Assembly (NCBI RefSeq): GCF_030824335.1
Contig: NZ_JAVBXX010000019.1
Location: forward strand, 124,001 to 188,000
Source of the DNA: Azonexus sp.
GTDB taxonomy: Bacteria > Pseudomonadota > Gammaproteobacteria > Burkholderiales > Rhodocyclaceae
DNA length: 64,000 nucleotides
Direction: 5' to 3'
How positions within the stretch are numbered: position 1 is the first letter of the stretch; each line of letters opens with the position of its first letter. A program made the position numbers and the translations under genes. Positions 48,112-57,115 of the stretch are shown piece by piece. The notes beneath the pieces are model-generated. The model saw only the letters and a program-made list of their open reading frames with translations, ran no database searches and was not told where the DNA came from.

Positions 48112-49911
48112 ATGTCCAAAGATCATTCCGCTCCCGTCGCGCCAGCCGCCAATTTCATCAAAAACATCGTCGAGGCCGATCTGGCCGCCGGCAAACATGC
48201 CCAGCGTCACTGGGCCGGCCGCCCCGGTACGGCGGCTGACCACGCCGCTGCGCCGCTCGACCCGGCAAAAATCCGCACTCGCTTCCCGCCTGAGCCGAAC
48301 GGCTACCTGCACTTCGGCCACGCCAAGTCCATCCTGCTCAATTTCGGCCTCGCCGAAGCTTACGGCGGCCGCTGCCACCTGCGCTTTGACGACACCAATC
48401 CGGAGAAGGAAGAACAGGAATACGTCGATGCCATCATCGACTCGGTCAAATGGCTCGGCTGTTCTTGGGAAGGCACTGGCGAAACCAATCTCTACCAGGC
48501 CTCCAACTATTTCGACTGGATGGCCCAGTTTGCCGAATACCTGATCTCGGCCGGCCACGCCTACGTGGACAGCCAGTCGCCAGACGAAATGCGCGCCAAT
48601 CGCGGCACGCTGACCCAGCCGGGCAAGGATTCGCCTTTCCGCAGCCGGTCGACCGCAGAAAACATTGATCTATTCAAGCGCATGCAGGCCGGCGAGTTCC
48701 CCGATGGCGCACACATCCTGCGCGCCAAAATCGACATGGCCGCACCGAACATCAACCTGCGCGACCCGGCCATTTACCGCATCCGCCACGCCACGCACCA
48801 CAACACTGGCGACAAATGGTGCATCTATCCGATGTACACCTTTGCCCACCCGATTGAAGACGCGCTGGAAAACATCACCCACTCGATCTGCACACTGGAA
48901 TTCGAAGATCAGCGCCCGTTCTACGACTGGCTGCTCGAACGCCTGGCCGAGGGCGGCCTGCTGCAACGGCCCCTGCCGCAGCAGATCGAATTCTCGCGCC
49001 TTAACCTGACCTACGTCGTGCTGTCCAAGCGCAAGCTGATCCAACTGGTTGACGAAAAGCACGTCGATGGCTGGGACGACCCGCGCATGCCCACCCTGGT
49101 CGGCGCACGTCGGCGCGGCTACTCGGCCGATGGCTTCCGCCTGTTCATGGAGCGCGTTGGCGTAACCAAGAACGATTCGCTGATCGACTACGTGCTGTTC
49201 GAAGATGCGATGCGCGAAGTGATGAACGAATCCGACCAGCGCCGCATCGCCGTGCTCGACCCGGTCAAGCTGATCATCGACAACTACCCCGAGGGCCAGG
49301 TCGAGGAGTGCTTCGCGCCGAACCACCCGCTGCACCCGGAACTTGGCCAGCGTACCGTACCGTTCAGCCGCGAACTGTGGATCGAGGGCGAGGATTTCAT
49401 GGAAGTACCGAGCAAGGGCTTCCGCCGCCTGTTTCCGGGCAACATGGCGCGCCTGCGTTATGGCTACGTGGTCGAATGCACCGGCTGCGACAAGGATGAA
49501 AACGGCAAGATTATTGCGGTCCACTGCAATTATTTGCCCGAAACCAAATCCGGCACGCCGGGCGCCGACAGCGTCAAGGTCAAGGGCAACCTGCACTGGG
49601 TCTCCGCCGGCCACGCCTATCAAGCCGAGATTCGCCTGTTCGACCGCCTGTTCAAGGTCCCCGCCCCCGGCGCCCGCCGCGAAGGCGACGCCCCCGATCT
49701 GGAGCGCGACTTCCTCGACGACCTGAACCCGGACTCGCGCCAGACCATCACCGCCCAGCTAGAAGCCTGCCTGAAGGATGCCCAACCGGAAGAACGCTTC
49801 CAGTTCGAACGCCACGGCTACTTCGTTGCCGACCGCGTGGATTCGAAACCGGGTGCACCGGTGTTCAACCGGACGGTGACCTTGAAGGATTCGTGGGGCA
49901 AGGCAGGCTGA
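48112..49911 (+). CDS. glnS: glutaminyl-tRNA synthetase GlnS
   Basis: 599 residues from the ATG at 48112. Class I synthetase: HIGH-type motif PPEPNGYLHFGHAKS (about 62-76) and KMSKS-type VVLSKRKL (about 302). The C-terminal beta-barrel anticodon domains start near 370. It has about 45 extra residues at the N-terminus compared with E. coli GlnS (554 aa). It charges tRNA-Gln directly. A short Cys-rich gene follows after one base. The repeated 10-mer lies at 48648 (read as RSTAEN). Confidence 0.97.
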   Translation: MSKDHSAPVAPAANFIKNIVEADLAAGKHAQRHWAGRPGTAADHAAAPLDPAKIRTRFPPEPNGYLHFGHAKSILLNFGLAEAYGGRCHLRFDDTNPEKEEQEYVDAIIDSVKWLGCSWEGTGETNLYQASNYFDWMAQFAEYLISAGHAYVDSQSPDEMRANRGTLTQPGKDSPFRSRSTAENIDLFKRMQAGEFPDGAHILRAKIDMAAPNINLRDPAIYRIRHATHHNTGDKWCIYPMYTFAHPIEDALENITHSICTLEFEDQRPFYDWLLERLAEGGLLQRPLPQQIEFSRLNLTYVVLSKRKLIQLVDEKHVDGWDDPRMPTLVGARRRGYSADGFRLFMERVGVTKNDSLIDYVLFEDAMREVMNESDQRRIAVLDPVKLIIDNYPEGQVEECFAPNHPLHPELGQRTVPFSRELWIEGEDFMEVPSKGFRRLFPGNMARLRYGYVVECTGCDKDENGKIIAVHCNYLPETKSGTPGADSVKVKGNLHWVSAGHAYQAEIRLFDRLFKVPAPGARREGDAPDLERDFLDDLNPDSRQTITAQLEACLKDAQPEERFQFERHGYFVADRVDSKPGAPVFNRTVTLKDSWGKAG

Positions 49912-49912
49912 C

Positions 49913-50101
49913 ATGGCCGGTAGCTGGGGTTGTCCGCACGAGGTGGCTGATCGCTGTAGCAAGATCAACCACCTGCCGTGCAATCCGGGCATGAAAGGCT
50001 GCGAACTTGCCGGTCGCTACCGCTTCGTCGACGAAAGCAAGAACGAACGCTACTGGGAAAAGAAGGCACGCGAGCAGTCGGCCAAGGAAGGCAAAAAATG
50101 A
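49913..50101 (+). CDS. small Cys-rich protein downstream of glnS
   Basis: 62 residues with four Cys and one His in the pattern WGCPHEVADRC, then LPCNPGMKGC: C-x7-C and C-x6-C with a His next to the first Cys. A structural metal (zinc) site is possible. The C-terminal half is charged and helical. The gene begins one base after glnS and overlaps the next gene by 4 nt, so expression is coupled with GlnS. I do not recognise a named family; a translation-related role is only suggested by position. Confidence 0.75.
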   Translation: MAGSWGCPHEVADRCSKINHLPCNPGMKGCELAGRYRFVDESKNERYWEKKAREQSAKEGKK

Positions 50102-50586
50102 TCTACCTCGACCTGTTTCAGGCGCTACACGATCACAAAGTGCGTTACTTGCTCGTTGGCGGCTTGGCCATGAACCTCCATGGCGTCCCGCGCATGACCA
50201 TGGATGTCGATCTCGTACTGCTGATGGACGAGGAAAATCTTGACCATTTTATTAGTTGTGCCCAGAAGCTGAATCTTGAACCGGTCGCGCCAGTAAAGCT
50301 CTCGGCCATCAAGGACCCCGAACAGCGGCGAATCTGGCGGGAACAAAAGCACATGATTGCTTTTGGCTTACAGAACAATCAAGCGAGCATACCGACCATG
50401 GTCGATATCTTGATTGCACCAGCCCTCGATATCGAAAATGCCTTTTCACGCGCCATCATCCGTGACCTAAATGGCTTGCCTGTTTCCCTAGCGGCAATTG
50501 ACGACATGATTGCGCTCAAGTCGGGCACCGGGCGCCAACAGGATGAAAGCGATATCGAACATCTGGAGCGGATTCGTGCCTGCTGA
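50098..50586 (+). CDS. nucleotidyltransferase-fold protein (MNT/AbiEii-like)
   Basis: 162 residues from the ATG at 50098. The nucleotidyltransferase signature is seen as YLLVGGLAMNLHGVPRMTMD followed by VDLVL: a GG-x-A helix and a D-x-D metal pair (MDVDL, about residues 37-41). A third acidic residue may be in TMVDILIA. The family includes minimal nucleotidyltransferases and AbiEii-type toxins. It overlaps a small downstream gene by 11 bp. The sequence here looks less GC-rich than the flanks, which may mean transfer. Confidence 0.75.
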   Translation: MIYLDLFQALHDHKVRYLLVGGLAMNLHGVPRMTMDVDLVLLMDEENLDHFISCAQKLNLEPVAPVKLSAIKDPEQRRIWREQKHMIAFGLQNNQASIPTMVDILIAPALDIENAFSRAIIRDLNGLPVSLAAIDDMIALKSGTGRQQDESDIEHLERIRAC

Positions 50587-50776
50587 CACACCACAATCTC
50601 CCGGCGGCTTCCGCTACTACGTCAGTGACGAACAACTTGCCGCCTTCGGCCGCATGACGGCAATGCAACGTCTCGAATGGGTCGAAGCTGCACGAGAATT
50701 TTCCTGGCTGGGGCAGTCTGAGGAAAGCCGAGCCCGTTATCAGCGTTTACGCGAAGGCAAACCAATCCAGGCATGA
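50576..50776 (+). CDS. small helical protein paired with the nucleotidyltransferase
   Basis: 66 residues if started at the GTG at 50576, inside the end of the nucleotidyltransferase gene. The sequence FGRMTAMQRLEWVEAAREFSW resembles short helical proteins that accompany nucleotidyltransferase genes in two-gene modules; partner or antitoxin-like activity is a guess. It overlaps the methylase start by 4 nt. No strong ribosome-binding site; translational coupling is likely. Confidence 0.6.
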   Translation: MPADTPQSPGGFRYYVSDEQLAAFGRMTAMQRLEWVEAAREFSWLGQSEESRARYQRLREGKPIQA

Positions 50777-51954
50777 CACGTAACGTCGAACAACTCGGCC
50801 AGGTCTTCACCCCGCCCAACGTGGTGGCGTTCATGCTTGATCTCTGCCAGAACACCGGCCGGGTGCTGGAGCCATCGGCCGGGGATGGGGCTTTTTTTGC
50901 TGAGTTGCAAACGCGGCGCAAGGATTGCGTTGGCATCGAGTACGACCGGCAAGTCGCGCCGACGGGCGTTCTGGTCCAGGATTTCTTTGCTTATCCGACG
51001 ACCGAGCAGTTCGATACCATCATCGGCAACCCGCCTTACGTGCGTTTTCAGGATGTTGCGGTCGACACCAAAAAAAGACTGAAATCCGGGCTGTTCGATG
51101 CGCGCAGCAACCTGTTTCTGTTCTTCATCGAAAAGTGCATCCGCCACCTGAAGCCGGGCGGCGAATTGGTCTTCATCGTGCCGCGCGAATTCATCAAGCT
51201 GACCGCTGCCAAAAAACTCAATGCCTGGCTCTACGCACAGGGCAGCATCACACATTTTTATGAAACTGGTGACGTGCGCATCTTCGGTAAGCACACACCT
51301 AACTGTGCCATTTTCCGCTTCGAAAAAGGCCGCTTCGACCGGCGCATGGCCGATGGCCGGACTTTCACCGAAGTCGATGGCCAGTTGATGTTCCTGCGCG
51401 ACAACCACGCGATCAAGTTTTCCGATGTGTTCACCGTCCGGGTCGGCGCCGTTTCCGGGGCGGACAAGATTTTTACGCATCCCAAGGGCAACATGGAGTT
51501 CGTCTGCTCGAAGACCGTGGAAACCGGCGAAACCCGGCGCATGTTCTACAACATGAAGCACCCGCACCTGGACAAGCACAAGACCGAACTGCTCGCCCGT
51601 CGTGTCACCACTTTCGACGAAAGCAACTGGTGGCAATGGGGCCGCGCCTGCCCGCTCAACGATCACCCGCGTATTTACGTCAATGGCCGGACGCGCAAGC
51701 CGGAACCTTTCTTCCTGCACGATTGCCACAGCTTCGACGGTTCGATCCTGGCACTGTTCCCCCGGAACCAGCGCATCTCGCGCCGTGAACTGATCCGCTG
51801 CATGATGCTGCTGAACAAGGAAGTCGATTGGCAGCAACTTGGCTTCGTCTGCGACGGACGTTTCATCTTTACCCAGCGCAGCCTGCAAAACTGCCTGCTG
51901 CCCGACCAGTTTTCCCAATTTCTCCCGTCTGATCCGAAAAAGGACGCTGCATGA
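50773..51954 (+). CDS. N6-adenine-specific DNA methyltransferase, orphan
   Basis: 393 residues. N-terminal [14 protein letters not shown] is the FTP(x) start typical of N-6 DNA methylases. SAM motif I is [14 protein letters not shown] (about 31-44) and the catalytic motif IV is [10 protein letters not shown] (NPPY, about 85). The C-terminal half (from about 200) would hold the target-recognition region. No restriction endonuclease lies nearby, so it is probably a solitary or modified-defence methylase. It overlaps pyrF by 4 nt and the small upstream gene by 4 nt. The sequence target is unknown. A TGCGGTCGAC word lies at 51057. Confidence 0.85.
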   Translation: MTRNVEQLGQVFTPPNVVAFMLDLCQNTGRVLEPSAGDGAFFAELQTRRKDCVGIEYDRQVAPTGVLVQDFFAYPTTEQFDTIIGNPPYVRFQDVAVDTKKRLKSGLFDARSNLFLFFIEKCIRHLKPGGELVFIVPREFIKLTAAKKLNAWLYAQGSITHFYETGDVRIFGKHTPNCAIFRFEKGRFDRRMADGRTFTEVDGQLMFLRDNHAIKFSDVFTVRVGAVSGADKIFTHPKGNMEFVCSKTVETGETRRMFYNMKHPHLDKHKTELLARRVTTFDESNWWQWGRACPLNDHPRIYVNGRTRKPEPFFLHDCHSFDGSILALFPRNQRISRRELIRCMMLLNKEVDWQQLGFVCDGRFIFTQRSLQNCLLPDQFSQFLPSDPKKDAA

Positions 51955-52778
51955 CCTTTACCCAAACGCTCGCCGCCGCCTGGCAGAAAAACAACTCGCT
52001 GCTCTGCGTCGGCCTCGATCCCGACCCGGCCAAATTCCCGGCACACCTGCACGGTCGCGATGATGCGATTTTCGAATTCTGCAAGGGCATCGTCGATGCC
52101 ACCGCCGACCTCGCCTGTTCGTTCAAGCCGCAGATCGCCTACTTCGCCGCCCGCCGGGCTGAAGATCAACTGGAAGCGCTGATCGCCCACATTCACGAGA
52201 AACATCCGGGCATTCCAGTGATTCTCGATGCCAAGCGCGGCGATATCGGCTCGACCGCCGAGCAGTACGCTATCGAAGCCTTCGAGCGCTTCCAGGCTGA
52301 CGCGGTCACGGTCAACCCCTATATGGGCCGCGATTCGGTCGATCCCTACCTGGCTTACCCGGACAAGGGCGTCATCCTGCTCTGCCGCACCTCGAATGCC
52401 GGCGGCTCCGACCTGCAGTTCCTCGACGTCGGCGGGGAGAAGCTCTATGAGCGCGTCGCCCGCCTGGCCGCCGAACAATGGAATACGACCGGCCAGATCG
52501 GGCTGGTGGTCGGCGCCACCTTCCCGGCCGAAATCGCCCGTGTGCGTGAAATCGTCGGCGACATGCCGCTGTTAGTGCCGGGCATCGGCGCGCAGGGCGG
52601 CGACATCGAAGCGACGGTCAACGCCGGGAAAACAGGAAAAAATGCGACAGTAAAAGCCAGCGGCCTGATGATCAACTCGTCGCGCGCCATCCTGTACGCC
52701 GGCAAGGATGAAAATTTTGCCGCCGCGGCTCGCCGGGTCGCACTCGAAACCCGCGACGCAATCAACCTTTACCGGTAA
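51951..52778 (+). CDS. pyrF: orotidine 5'-phosphate decarboxylase PyrF, type 2
   Basis: 275 residues, the longer type 2 PyrF. The signature [16 protein letters not shown] (about 91-106) includes the catalytic Lys and Asp of the DxKxxD motif. The start [15 protein letters not shown] and the end LINPGG-like region (here [13 protein letters not shown]) agree. It decarboxylates OMP to UMP. It is linked to the upstream methylase by a 4-nt overlap, so the upstream cassette has been inserted into or in front of a housekeeping unit. Confidence 0.96.
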   Translation: MTFTQTLAAAWQKNNSLLCVGLDPDPAKFPAHLHGRDDAIFEFCKGIVDATADLACSFKPQIAYFAARRAEDQLEALIAHIHEKHPGIPVILDAKRGDIGSTAEQYAIEAFERFQADAVTVNPYMGRDSVDPYLAYPDKGVILLCRTSNAGGSDLQFLDVGGEKLYERVARLAAEQWNTTGQIGLVVGATFPAEIARVREIVGDMPLLVPGIGAQGGDIEATVNAGKTGKNATVKASGLMINSSRAILYAGKDENFAAAARRVALETRDAINLYR

Positions 52779-52790
52779 AGGACGCACAGC

Positions 52791-53669
52791 ATGCGCATGG
52801 ATGACCACCGCGAAAGCGACAACATCGAAGACCGCCGCGGCCAACGCAGCAGCGGTGGCGGCCTGCGCCTGGGCGGCGGACGGATGGGTCTGGGCACCAT
52901 TGCCATCGCGCTGGTGGCCAGCTACTTCCTCGGCATCAATCCGCTGACCGTACTCAACATGCTGAGCGGTGGCGACATGCCGGCCATCGAGCAAAGCGCG
53001 ACTAGCGCCAGCCGACCACCGGCGAACGACGAGACGGCAATTTTCGTCTCGAAAGTCCTGGCCTCGACCGAAGACACCTGGAACGAAGCTTTTCAGCGCA
53101 TGGGCAAGCAATACCAGGAGCCTAAACTGGTCCTCTTTTCCGACGTAACGCCGACCGCCTGCGGGACCGGGCAGTCGGCGATGGGGCCGTTCTATTGCCC
53201 GGGCGACCAGAATGTGTACATCGACCTGACCTTCTTCCGCGAACTGAAGGATCGTTTCAAGGCGCCGGGCGAATTCGCCCAGGCCTACGTCATCGCCCAT
53301 GAAGTCGGCCATCACGTACAGAACCTGCTGGGTATTGCCGACAAAATTCATCAGACCCAGCAGCGGGTCGGCAAAGCGGAAGCCAACGCGCTGTCCGTGC
53401 GCATGGAATTGCAGGCCGACTGTCTGGCCGGCGTCTGGGGCAAGCGCACCGACACGATGCAGAATGTGCTCGAGCCGGGCGACCTCGAAGCTGCGTTGAC
53501 CGCCGCCTCGGCCATCGGCGACGACCGCCTGCAGCAACAGACGCAAGGCCGCATCGTGCCGGAAAGCTTCACCCACGGCAGTTCGGCACAGCGCATGCGC
53601 TGGTTCAAGCGCGGCTTCGAATCGGGCGACATGAATCAGTGCAACACCTTCAACACGAAACAATTGTGA
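52791..53669 (+). CDS. putative zinc metallopeptidase, YpfJ/neutral-zinc family
   Basis: 292 residues. One transmembrane helix near the N-terminus (about 38-56, [18 protein letters not shown]), then a periplasmic domain with [16 protein letters not shown], the HExxH zinc site (about 167-171), and the downstream Glu region [12 protein letters not shown]. Also typical: [19 protein letters not shown]. Role unknown; a membrane-anchored protease is inferred. It starts 12 bp after pyrF. Confidence 0.9.
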   Translation: MRMDDHRESDNIEDRRGQRSSGGGLRLGGGRMGLGTIAIALVASYFLGINPLTVLNMLSGGDMPAIEQSATSASRPPANDETAIFVSKVLASTEDTWNEAFQRMGKQYQEPKLVLFSDVTPTACGTGQSAMGPFYCPGDQNVYIDLTFFRELKDRFKAPGEFAQAYVIAHEVGHHVQNLLGIADKIHQTQQRVGKAEANALSVRMELQADCLAGVWGKRTDTMQNVLEPGDLEAALTAASAIGDDRLQQQTQGRIVPESFTHGSSAQRMRWFKRGFESGDMNQCNTFNTKQL

Positions 53670-53673
53670 GCCA

Positions 53674-54219
53674 ATGAGCAAGCTTCCCGCGCCACGCAAA
53701 ACCTCACGCTGGCGCCGCTGGATACTGGAAATTGTCATCTTCACTGCCCTCTTCATCGGCTTCCAGATGTGGCAATTGCGCGATACGACACGCGGCCCGC
53801 TGCCACACTTCCACGGTCCACTGCTCGATGGCAGCCGTTTTGATTCCGCCGCCTGGCGGCGTCAGCACCCTGACCGGGCGCTCCTGATCTACTTCTGGGC
53901 CGACTGGTGCCCGATCTGCAAGACCACCGCCGCCAGCGTTTCCAGCCTGGCCGAAGACCAAGTGCTGATCACCATCGCCACGCAAAGCGGTGATGCCGCC
54001 GCGCTCAGCCGCTTCATGAGCGAAAACGGCTACCGCTGGCCGACACTCAACGACCCGCAAGGCATTTTCATGAAAACCTTCGGCATTCCTGGCACGCCAG
54101 CCTTCGTCATCATCGCGCCAGACGGCAACATCCGTTTCGTCACGGTGGGTTACACCAGCGAAATCGGCCTGTGCCTGCGCTTGTGGTGGGCCAATCGGAC
54201 CACAGGATCAAGTACGTGA
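53674..54219 (+). CDS. membrane-anchored thioredoxin-like protein (ScsD/TlpA-like)
   Basis: 181 residues. One N-terminal anchor (about 15-33, WILEIVIFTALFIGFQMW), then a thioredoxin fold with active site WADWCPICKTTAA (CPIC, about 81-84) and the cis-Pro in GIPGTPAFVII (about 140). CPIC with this topology matches ScsD, which acts as a periplasmic thiol oxidoreductase. It overlaps the next gene by 4 nt (GTGA). Confidence 0.88.
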   Translation: MSKLPAPRKTSRWRRWILEIVIFTALFIGFQMWQLRDTTRGPLPHFHGPLLDGSRFDSAAWRRQHPDRALLIYFWADWCPICKTTAASVSSLAEDQVLITIATQSGDAAALSRFMSENGYRWPTLNDPQGIFMKTFGIPGTPAFVIIAPDGNIRFVTVGYTSEIGLCLRLWWANRTTGSST

Positions 54220-55034
54220 AAAAAACCATTTTTGCCCTCTGGCTGGCGTTGACCGCAAGTGTGGCCTGGGCCTTGCCGACGCATGCACCGGTACCCGGCG
54301 GGGTCGCCGTCATCGACCTCGGATCGAGCAGCAAGCCACGGCCACAGGCCGACTGGGATGGCCAGCCGCTGGCAGTCGTTGCCGAAAAAGGCCGCTGGTA
54401 CGCACTGTTCGGCATTCCACTCGATGCCCTGCCGGTGCCACTGGAAATTCGCGTTTCAGGCCGGTCGACCGCAACAGCGGAAAGCATCAGCGTCCCTATC
54501 GGTAGCAAGAACTACCCGGAACAACGACTGACGATCAAGGAAAAACGCAAGGTCGAACCCGATCCGGACGATCTGGTGCGCATTGCCCGCGAAAAAGCCC
54601 ACACCGAGCAGATCAAGCAGCGCTTCAGCGATGCCTTGCCCGATACCAATTTTGCCCGACCGGCCGATGGCCGCTTGTCGTCACGCTTCGGCCTGCGCCG
54701 CATTTTCAACGGCCTGCCGCGCAATCCGCACAGCGGACTGGATTTTGCCGCGCCCAGCGGCGCACCGGTACGCACGCCAGCGGCCGGCGTGGTGGTCGAC
54801 ACCGGCAATTATTTCTTCAACGGCAATACGGTGTTCATCGATCACGGACAAGGGCTGATCAGTGCCTACATGCACCTGTCGCGCATCGATGTACGCAATG
54901 GGCAGAAAATCGGCAAGGGCGAGCAGATTGGTGCAGTGGGTTCGACCGGCCGCTCGACCGGCGCACATTTGCACTGGACCGTCATTCTGAACAATACGGC
55001 GGTCGATCCGGAATTATTTCTGCCCCGGCCGTGA
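54216..55034 (+). CDS. M23 family peptidase (LytM-type)
   Basis: 272 residues from the GTG at 54216, with a signal peptide (KKTIFALWLALTASVAWALP). The C-terminal M23 domain has SRFGLRRIFNG, the zinc ligands in HSGLDFAAPSG (H and D) and the second pair in GAHLHWTV. An N-terminal beta-rich domain (about 25-130) and a helical link precede it. It would cut peptide cross-links in peptidoglycan or act as a regulator. The repeated words occur at 54246 and 54464 (context GRSTATA). Confidence 0.93.
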   Translation: MKKTIFALWLALTASVAWALPTHAPVPGGVAVIDLGSSSKPRPQADWDGQPLAVVAEKGRWYALFGIPLDALPVPLEIRVSGRSTATAESISVPIGSKNYPEQRLTIKEKRKVEPDPDDLVRIAREKAHTEQIKQRFSDALPDTNFARPADGRLSSRFGLRRIFNGLPRNPHSGLDFAAPSGAPVRTPAAGVVVDTGNYFFNGNTVFIDHGQGLISAYMHLSRIDVRNGQKIGKGEQIGAVGSTGRSTGAHLHWTVILNNTAVDPELFLPRP

Positions 55035-55066
55035 ATTCATACGGAACCGGGGGCTGTTAGCCGGGA

Positions 55067-55756
55067 TTACATACCCAGCGACTTGAGCAGGTCGTCGTGT
55101 TCGCTGGATTCTGCTTGCGCTGCCGGCTTGGCTGCATCACTACCCTTGTTAGCCTGGGCAATCAGCGCATCGGGATCGGTGATTTCCTGGGCATCGAAAT
55201 CAAACAATTTGATGAACTCGGTACGGTCGATGGCCATTTCCAGATAGAAAATGTTGTTCCGTGCGGTAAAGAACGTAACCCGACGGGCTTCCGGCTTGTC
55301 GAGATTGGCGTCCACGCTCAACATCACCTGCTTGTTGAGAACCAGCATCTTAGGCTGATTCTGCGTGATATGCGTCTGCAACTCGCGCGACACCTTGCCG
55401 GTAAAGTTGCCGACGATCTGGTTCATCAATTCGCCCATGACGTTGCTCACTTCATCGGCCGTATGCGAAGTCGCCAGGTCTTCCTTGGCCATCGCCATGC
55501 TCAGCATGTAGGTTTCGTACAACTCCATCGCCGCCTGTGCCGAGAAGTTGATCACCACCAGCCCGGAGAAGCCACCATCGAACAGCACAAAACAGCCGAT
55601 ATCCGGCTTCAGGCAGGTCTTGGTGATCCGCTGCACCATGCCGGAATAGCGAATCTGGGTCTGGGTCGCGACACTCAGGACATCGGTTACTGAATTGCAC
55701 AGGCTCATCAGGATGTCTTCAGTCCCATAAACGGTGGGATTTTCTTTTGCGTTCAT
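55067..55756 (-). CDS. CheX-like (DUF3334-type) protein
   Basis: 229 residues from the ATG at 55756. Helical/beta pattern of the CheC/CheX superfamily with E-x2-N-x3-G: EVSNVMGELMNQIVGNF (about 105-121). It appears to belong to the DUF3334 group, single-domain relatives of the CheX phosphatase. A role in dephosphorylating a CheY-like protein is possible, but no receiver or chemotaxis gene is close. The C-terminal 30 residues are acidic/Ala-rich and end SLGM. It is convergent with the M23 gene. Confidence 0.7.
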   Translation of the reverse strand: MNAKENPTVYGTEDILMSLCNSVTDVLSVATQTQIRYSGMVQRITKTCLKPDIGCFVLFDGGFSGLVVINFSAQAAMELYETYMLSMAMAKEDLATSHTADEVSNVMGELMNQIVGNFTGKVSRELQTHITQNQPKMLVLNKQVMLSVDANLDKPEARRVTFFTARNNIFYLEMAIDRTEFIKLFDFDAQEITDPDALIAQANKGSDAAKPAAQAESSEHDDLLKSLGM

Positions 55757-55871
55757 AATTTTCGCCAAATCAAGCAGGAAAGAATGCCCGCATATATATC
55801 ACAGTCCCGCAGCATGTCGCTGGGTCAGGAGATATTTGCGCAATTTATCCGGACGTGATTCATTACCCGGC

Positions 55872-56195
55872 ATGGCAGAACAAATCATTCACCTCCACCA
55901 GGCGGCCCCCGCCAAGCCGGCCGAAGGTGCCGTATGCAACGGCTGCGGCGTGTGCTGCGCGCTGGATACCTGCCCGGTCGGCCGCCTGCGCTTCCTGCAG
56001 ATCAAGGGGCCCTGCCCGGCCTTGGCATGGTCGGACGAAACACAGCGTTATCACTGCGGCCTGCTACTTGATCCTGGTGCGTATTTCCCTTACTTGCCGG
56101 CTGGCGGGAAAAAGTTGGCAAGCCGCCTGCTGGCGCGTTGGATTTCGGCCGGCAGCGGCTGCGATTGCAGCGCTGAAACGCTAGCCGAATCCTGA
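55872..56195 (+). CDS. Cys-cluster protein, YkgJ-like
   Basis: 107 residues. Cys cluster CNGCGVCCALDTCPVG (about 22-37), plus CPALAW and later YHCGLL and GCDCSAE: about eight Cys, suggesting an Fe-S or zinc cluster. It is shorter than typical YkgJ proteins and is therefore only loosely assigned. Monocistronic, with a hairpin just after its stop. Confidence 0.75.
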   Translation: MAEQIIHLHQAAPAKPAEGAVCNGCGVCCALDTCPVGRLRFLQIKGPCPALAWSDETQRYHCGLLLDPGAYFPYLPAGGKKLASRLLARWISAGSGCDCSAETLAES

Positions 56196-56200
56196 AAGCG

Positions 56201-56236
56201 AGAAGCCCATGTTGTTGAGACATGGGCTTCTGTTGC
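56201..56236 (+). terminator. hairpin after the Cys-cluster gene
   Basis: AGAAGCCCATG (56201-56211) and CATGGGCTTCT (56221-56231) form an 11-bp stem; only GTTG follows, so the T tract is weak. Confidence 0.5.
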
Positions 56237-56520
56237 AGCAACCCTGACCACGGTCAGGGAAATCGGCTTACGCCGTTTGTGGAGGACTACACGGTAATCT
56301 CAAGAACTGCTTCCTTTGACAACAACCATAGAATCTCCTTCAACGCAGCATTCACTGCCACTGAATGTCGAGCTTGCTGCACACTCGACACGGGCTCAGC
56401 TTAGCACTTTGAAAATAAAAAACCACCTTGTTTTTCCGGCCGGAAAAAATAAACACTGGCGGTTGGTCAAACGCTGCCAATCGGCGAGAATGATGGAATT
56501 CGCACCATTCCAATCGGATC
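56237..56520 (+). other. non-coding leader before the 56521 gene
   Basis: About 285 bp without a recognisable gene after the hairpin. It contains a small inverted repeat (GACCACGGTC near 56249) and an AT-richer block with A-runs near 56410-56450. The promoter for the next gene is expected here, but no convincing -35/-10 pair was identified. Confidence 0.4.
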
Positions 56521-57108
56521 ATGGACAACCTGATCAAGGGTACTGCAACGCTGGAATTGTTCTGCTGGCTTGATCCCGCTGCGGATCTGCCGGGCTGGGA
56601 CATTCTGAAGGGCAGTCCGTTCGGTGCCACGCTGGCGGCGCCGGAAGGCAATGCCCCGAGCGCAGGCGATCAGTTGCTCTCGGTGCGCAATTACTTTGCC
56701 GAATACCACCTCGAATTTTTCCGCCAGCGCCGCTACAACCATCTGCCCAGTCGCCTGCATGCAATGCTGCAGTTCGCCACGCGCATCGATGCCATGGCTT
56801 TTCGCGACAAGCACCCTGAACGCGTGTTTGGCAAAAACCTCTCCTGCGCGCGCAGCAAGAATGCCTACCTGTGCTCGTTTCACGATGCGAGCTGGCTCGA
56901 CTATCTGCGCTTGCCGCATAGTCTGTCCTTGTCCGCACTCGATGAGGTTGCGCACTATTATTGGTCGGGGAAGACCGTTGAAGACGTCGGCCTGACTTTC
57001 ATGAACGAACCCTGGCGAGAAGTCCCCGTCATCGAAGCGCTCTATCAAGGCACCCTGGAGCCCGTCCAGGACAACGAACCCTCCGGGTGGCTCCCCGGTT
57101 TCCGTTAG
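56521..57108 (+). CDS. hypothetical protein
   Basis: 195 residues, no signal or transmembrane segments. It has aromatic-rich helical stretches (LSVRNYFAEYHLEFFRQRRY; HAMLQFATRIDAMAFRDKHP). The conserved-looking KNLSCARSKNAYLCSFHDAS contains two Cys. It lies 7 bp before the MacA-like gene, so it is probably co-transcribed with the exporter genes, though it may equally be a separate unit. No family recognised. Start chosen at the only ATG preceding the compact region. Confidence 0.7.
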   Translation: MDNLIKGTATLELFCWLDPAADLPGWDILKGSPFGATLAAPEGNAPSAGDQLLSVRNYFAEYHLEFFRQRRYNHLPSRLHAMLQFATRIDAMAFRDKHPERVFGKNLSCARSKNAYLCSFHDASWLDYLRLPHSLSLSALDEVAHYYWSGKTVEDVGLTFMNEPWREVPVIEALYQGTLEPVQDNEPSGWLPGFR

Positions 57109-57115
57109 GACACTC

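Noticed and set aside
48670-49623. 317-codon minus-strand frame inside glnS
   Set aside because: Antisense to the conserved catalytic part of GlnS; typical GC-rich artefact.
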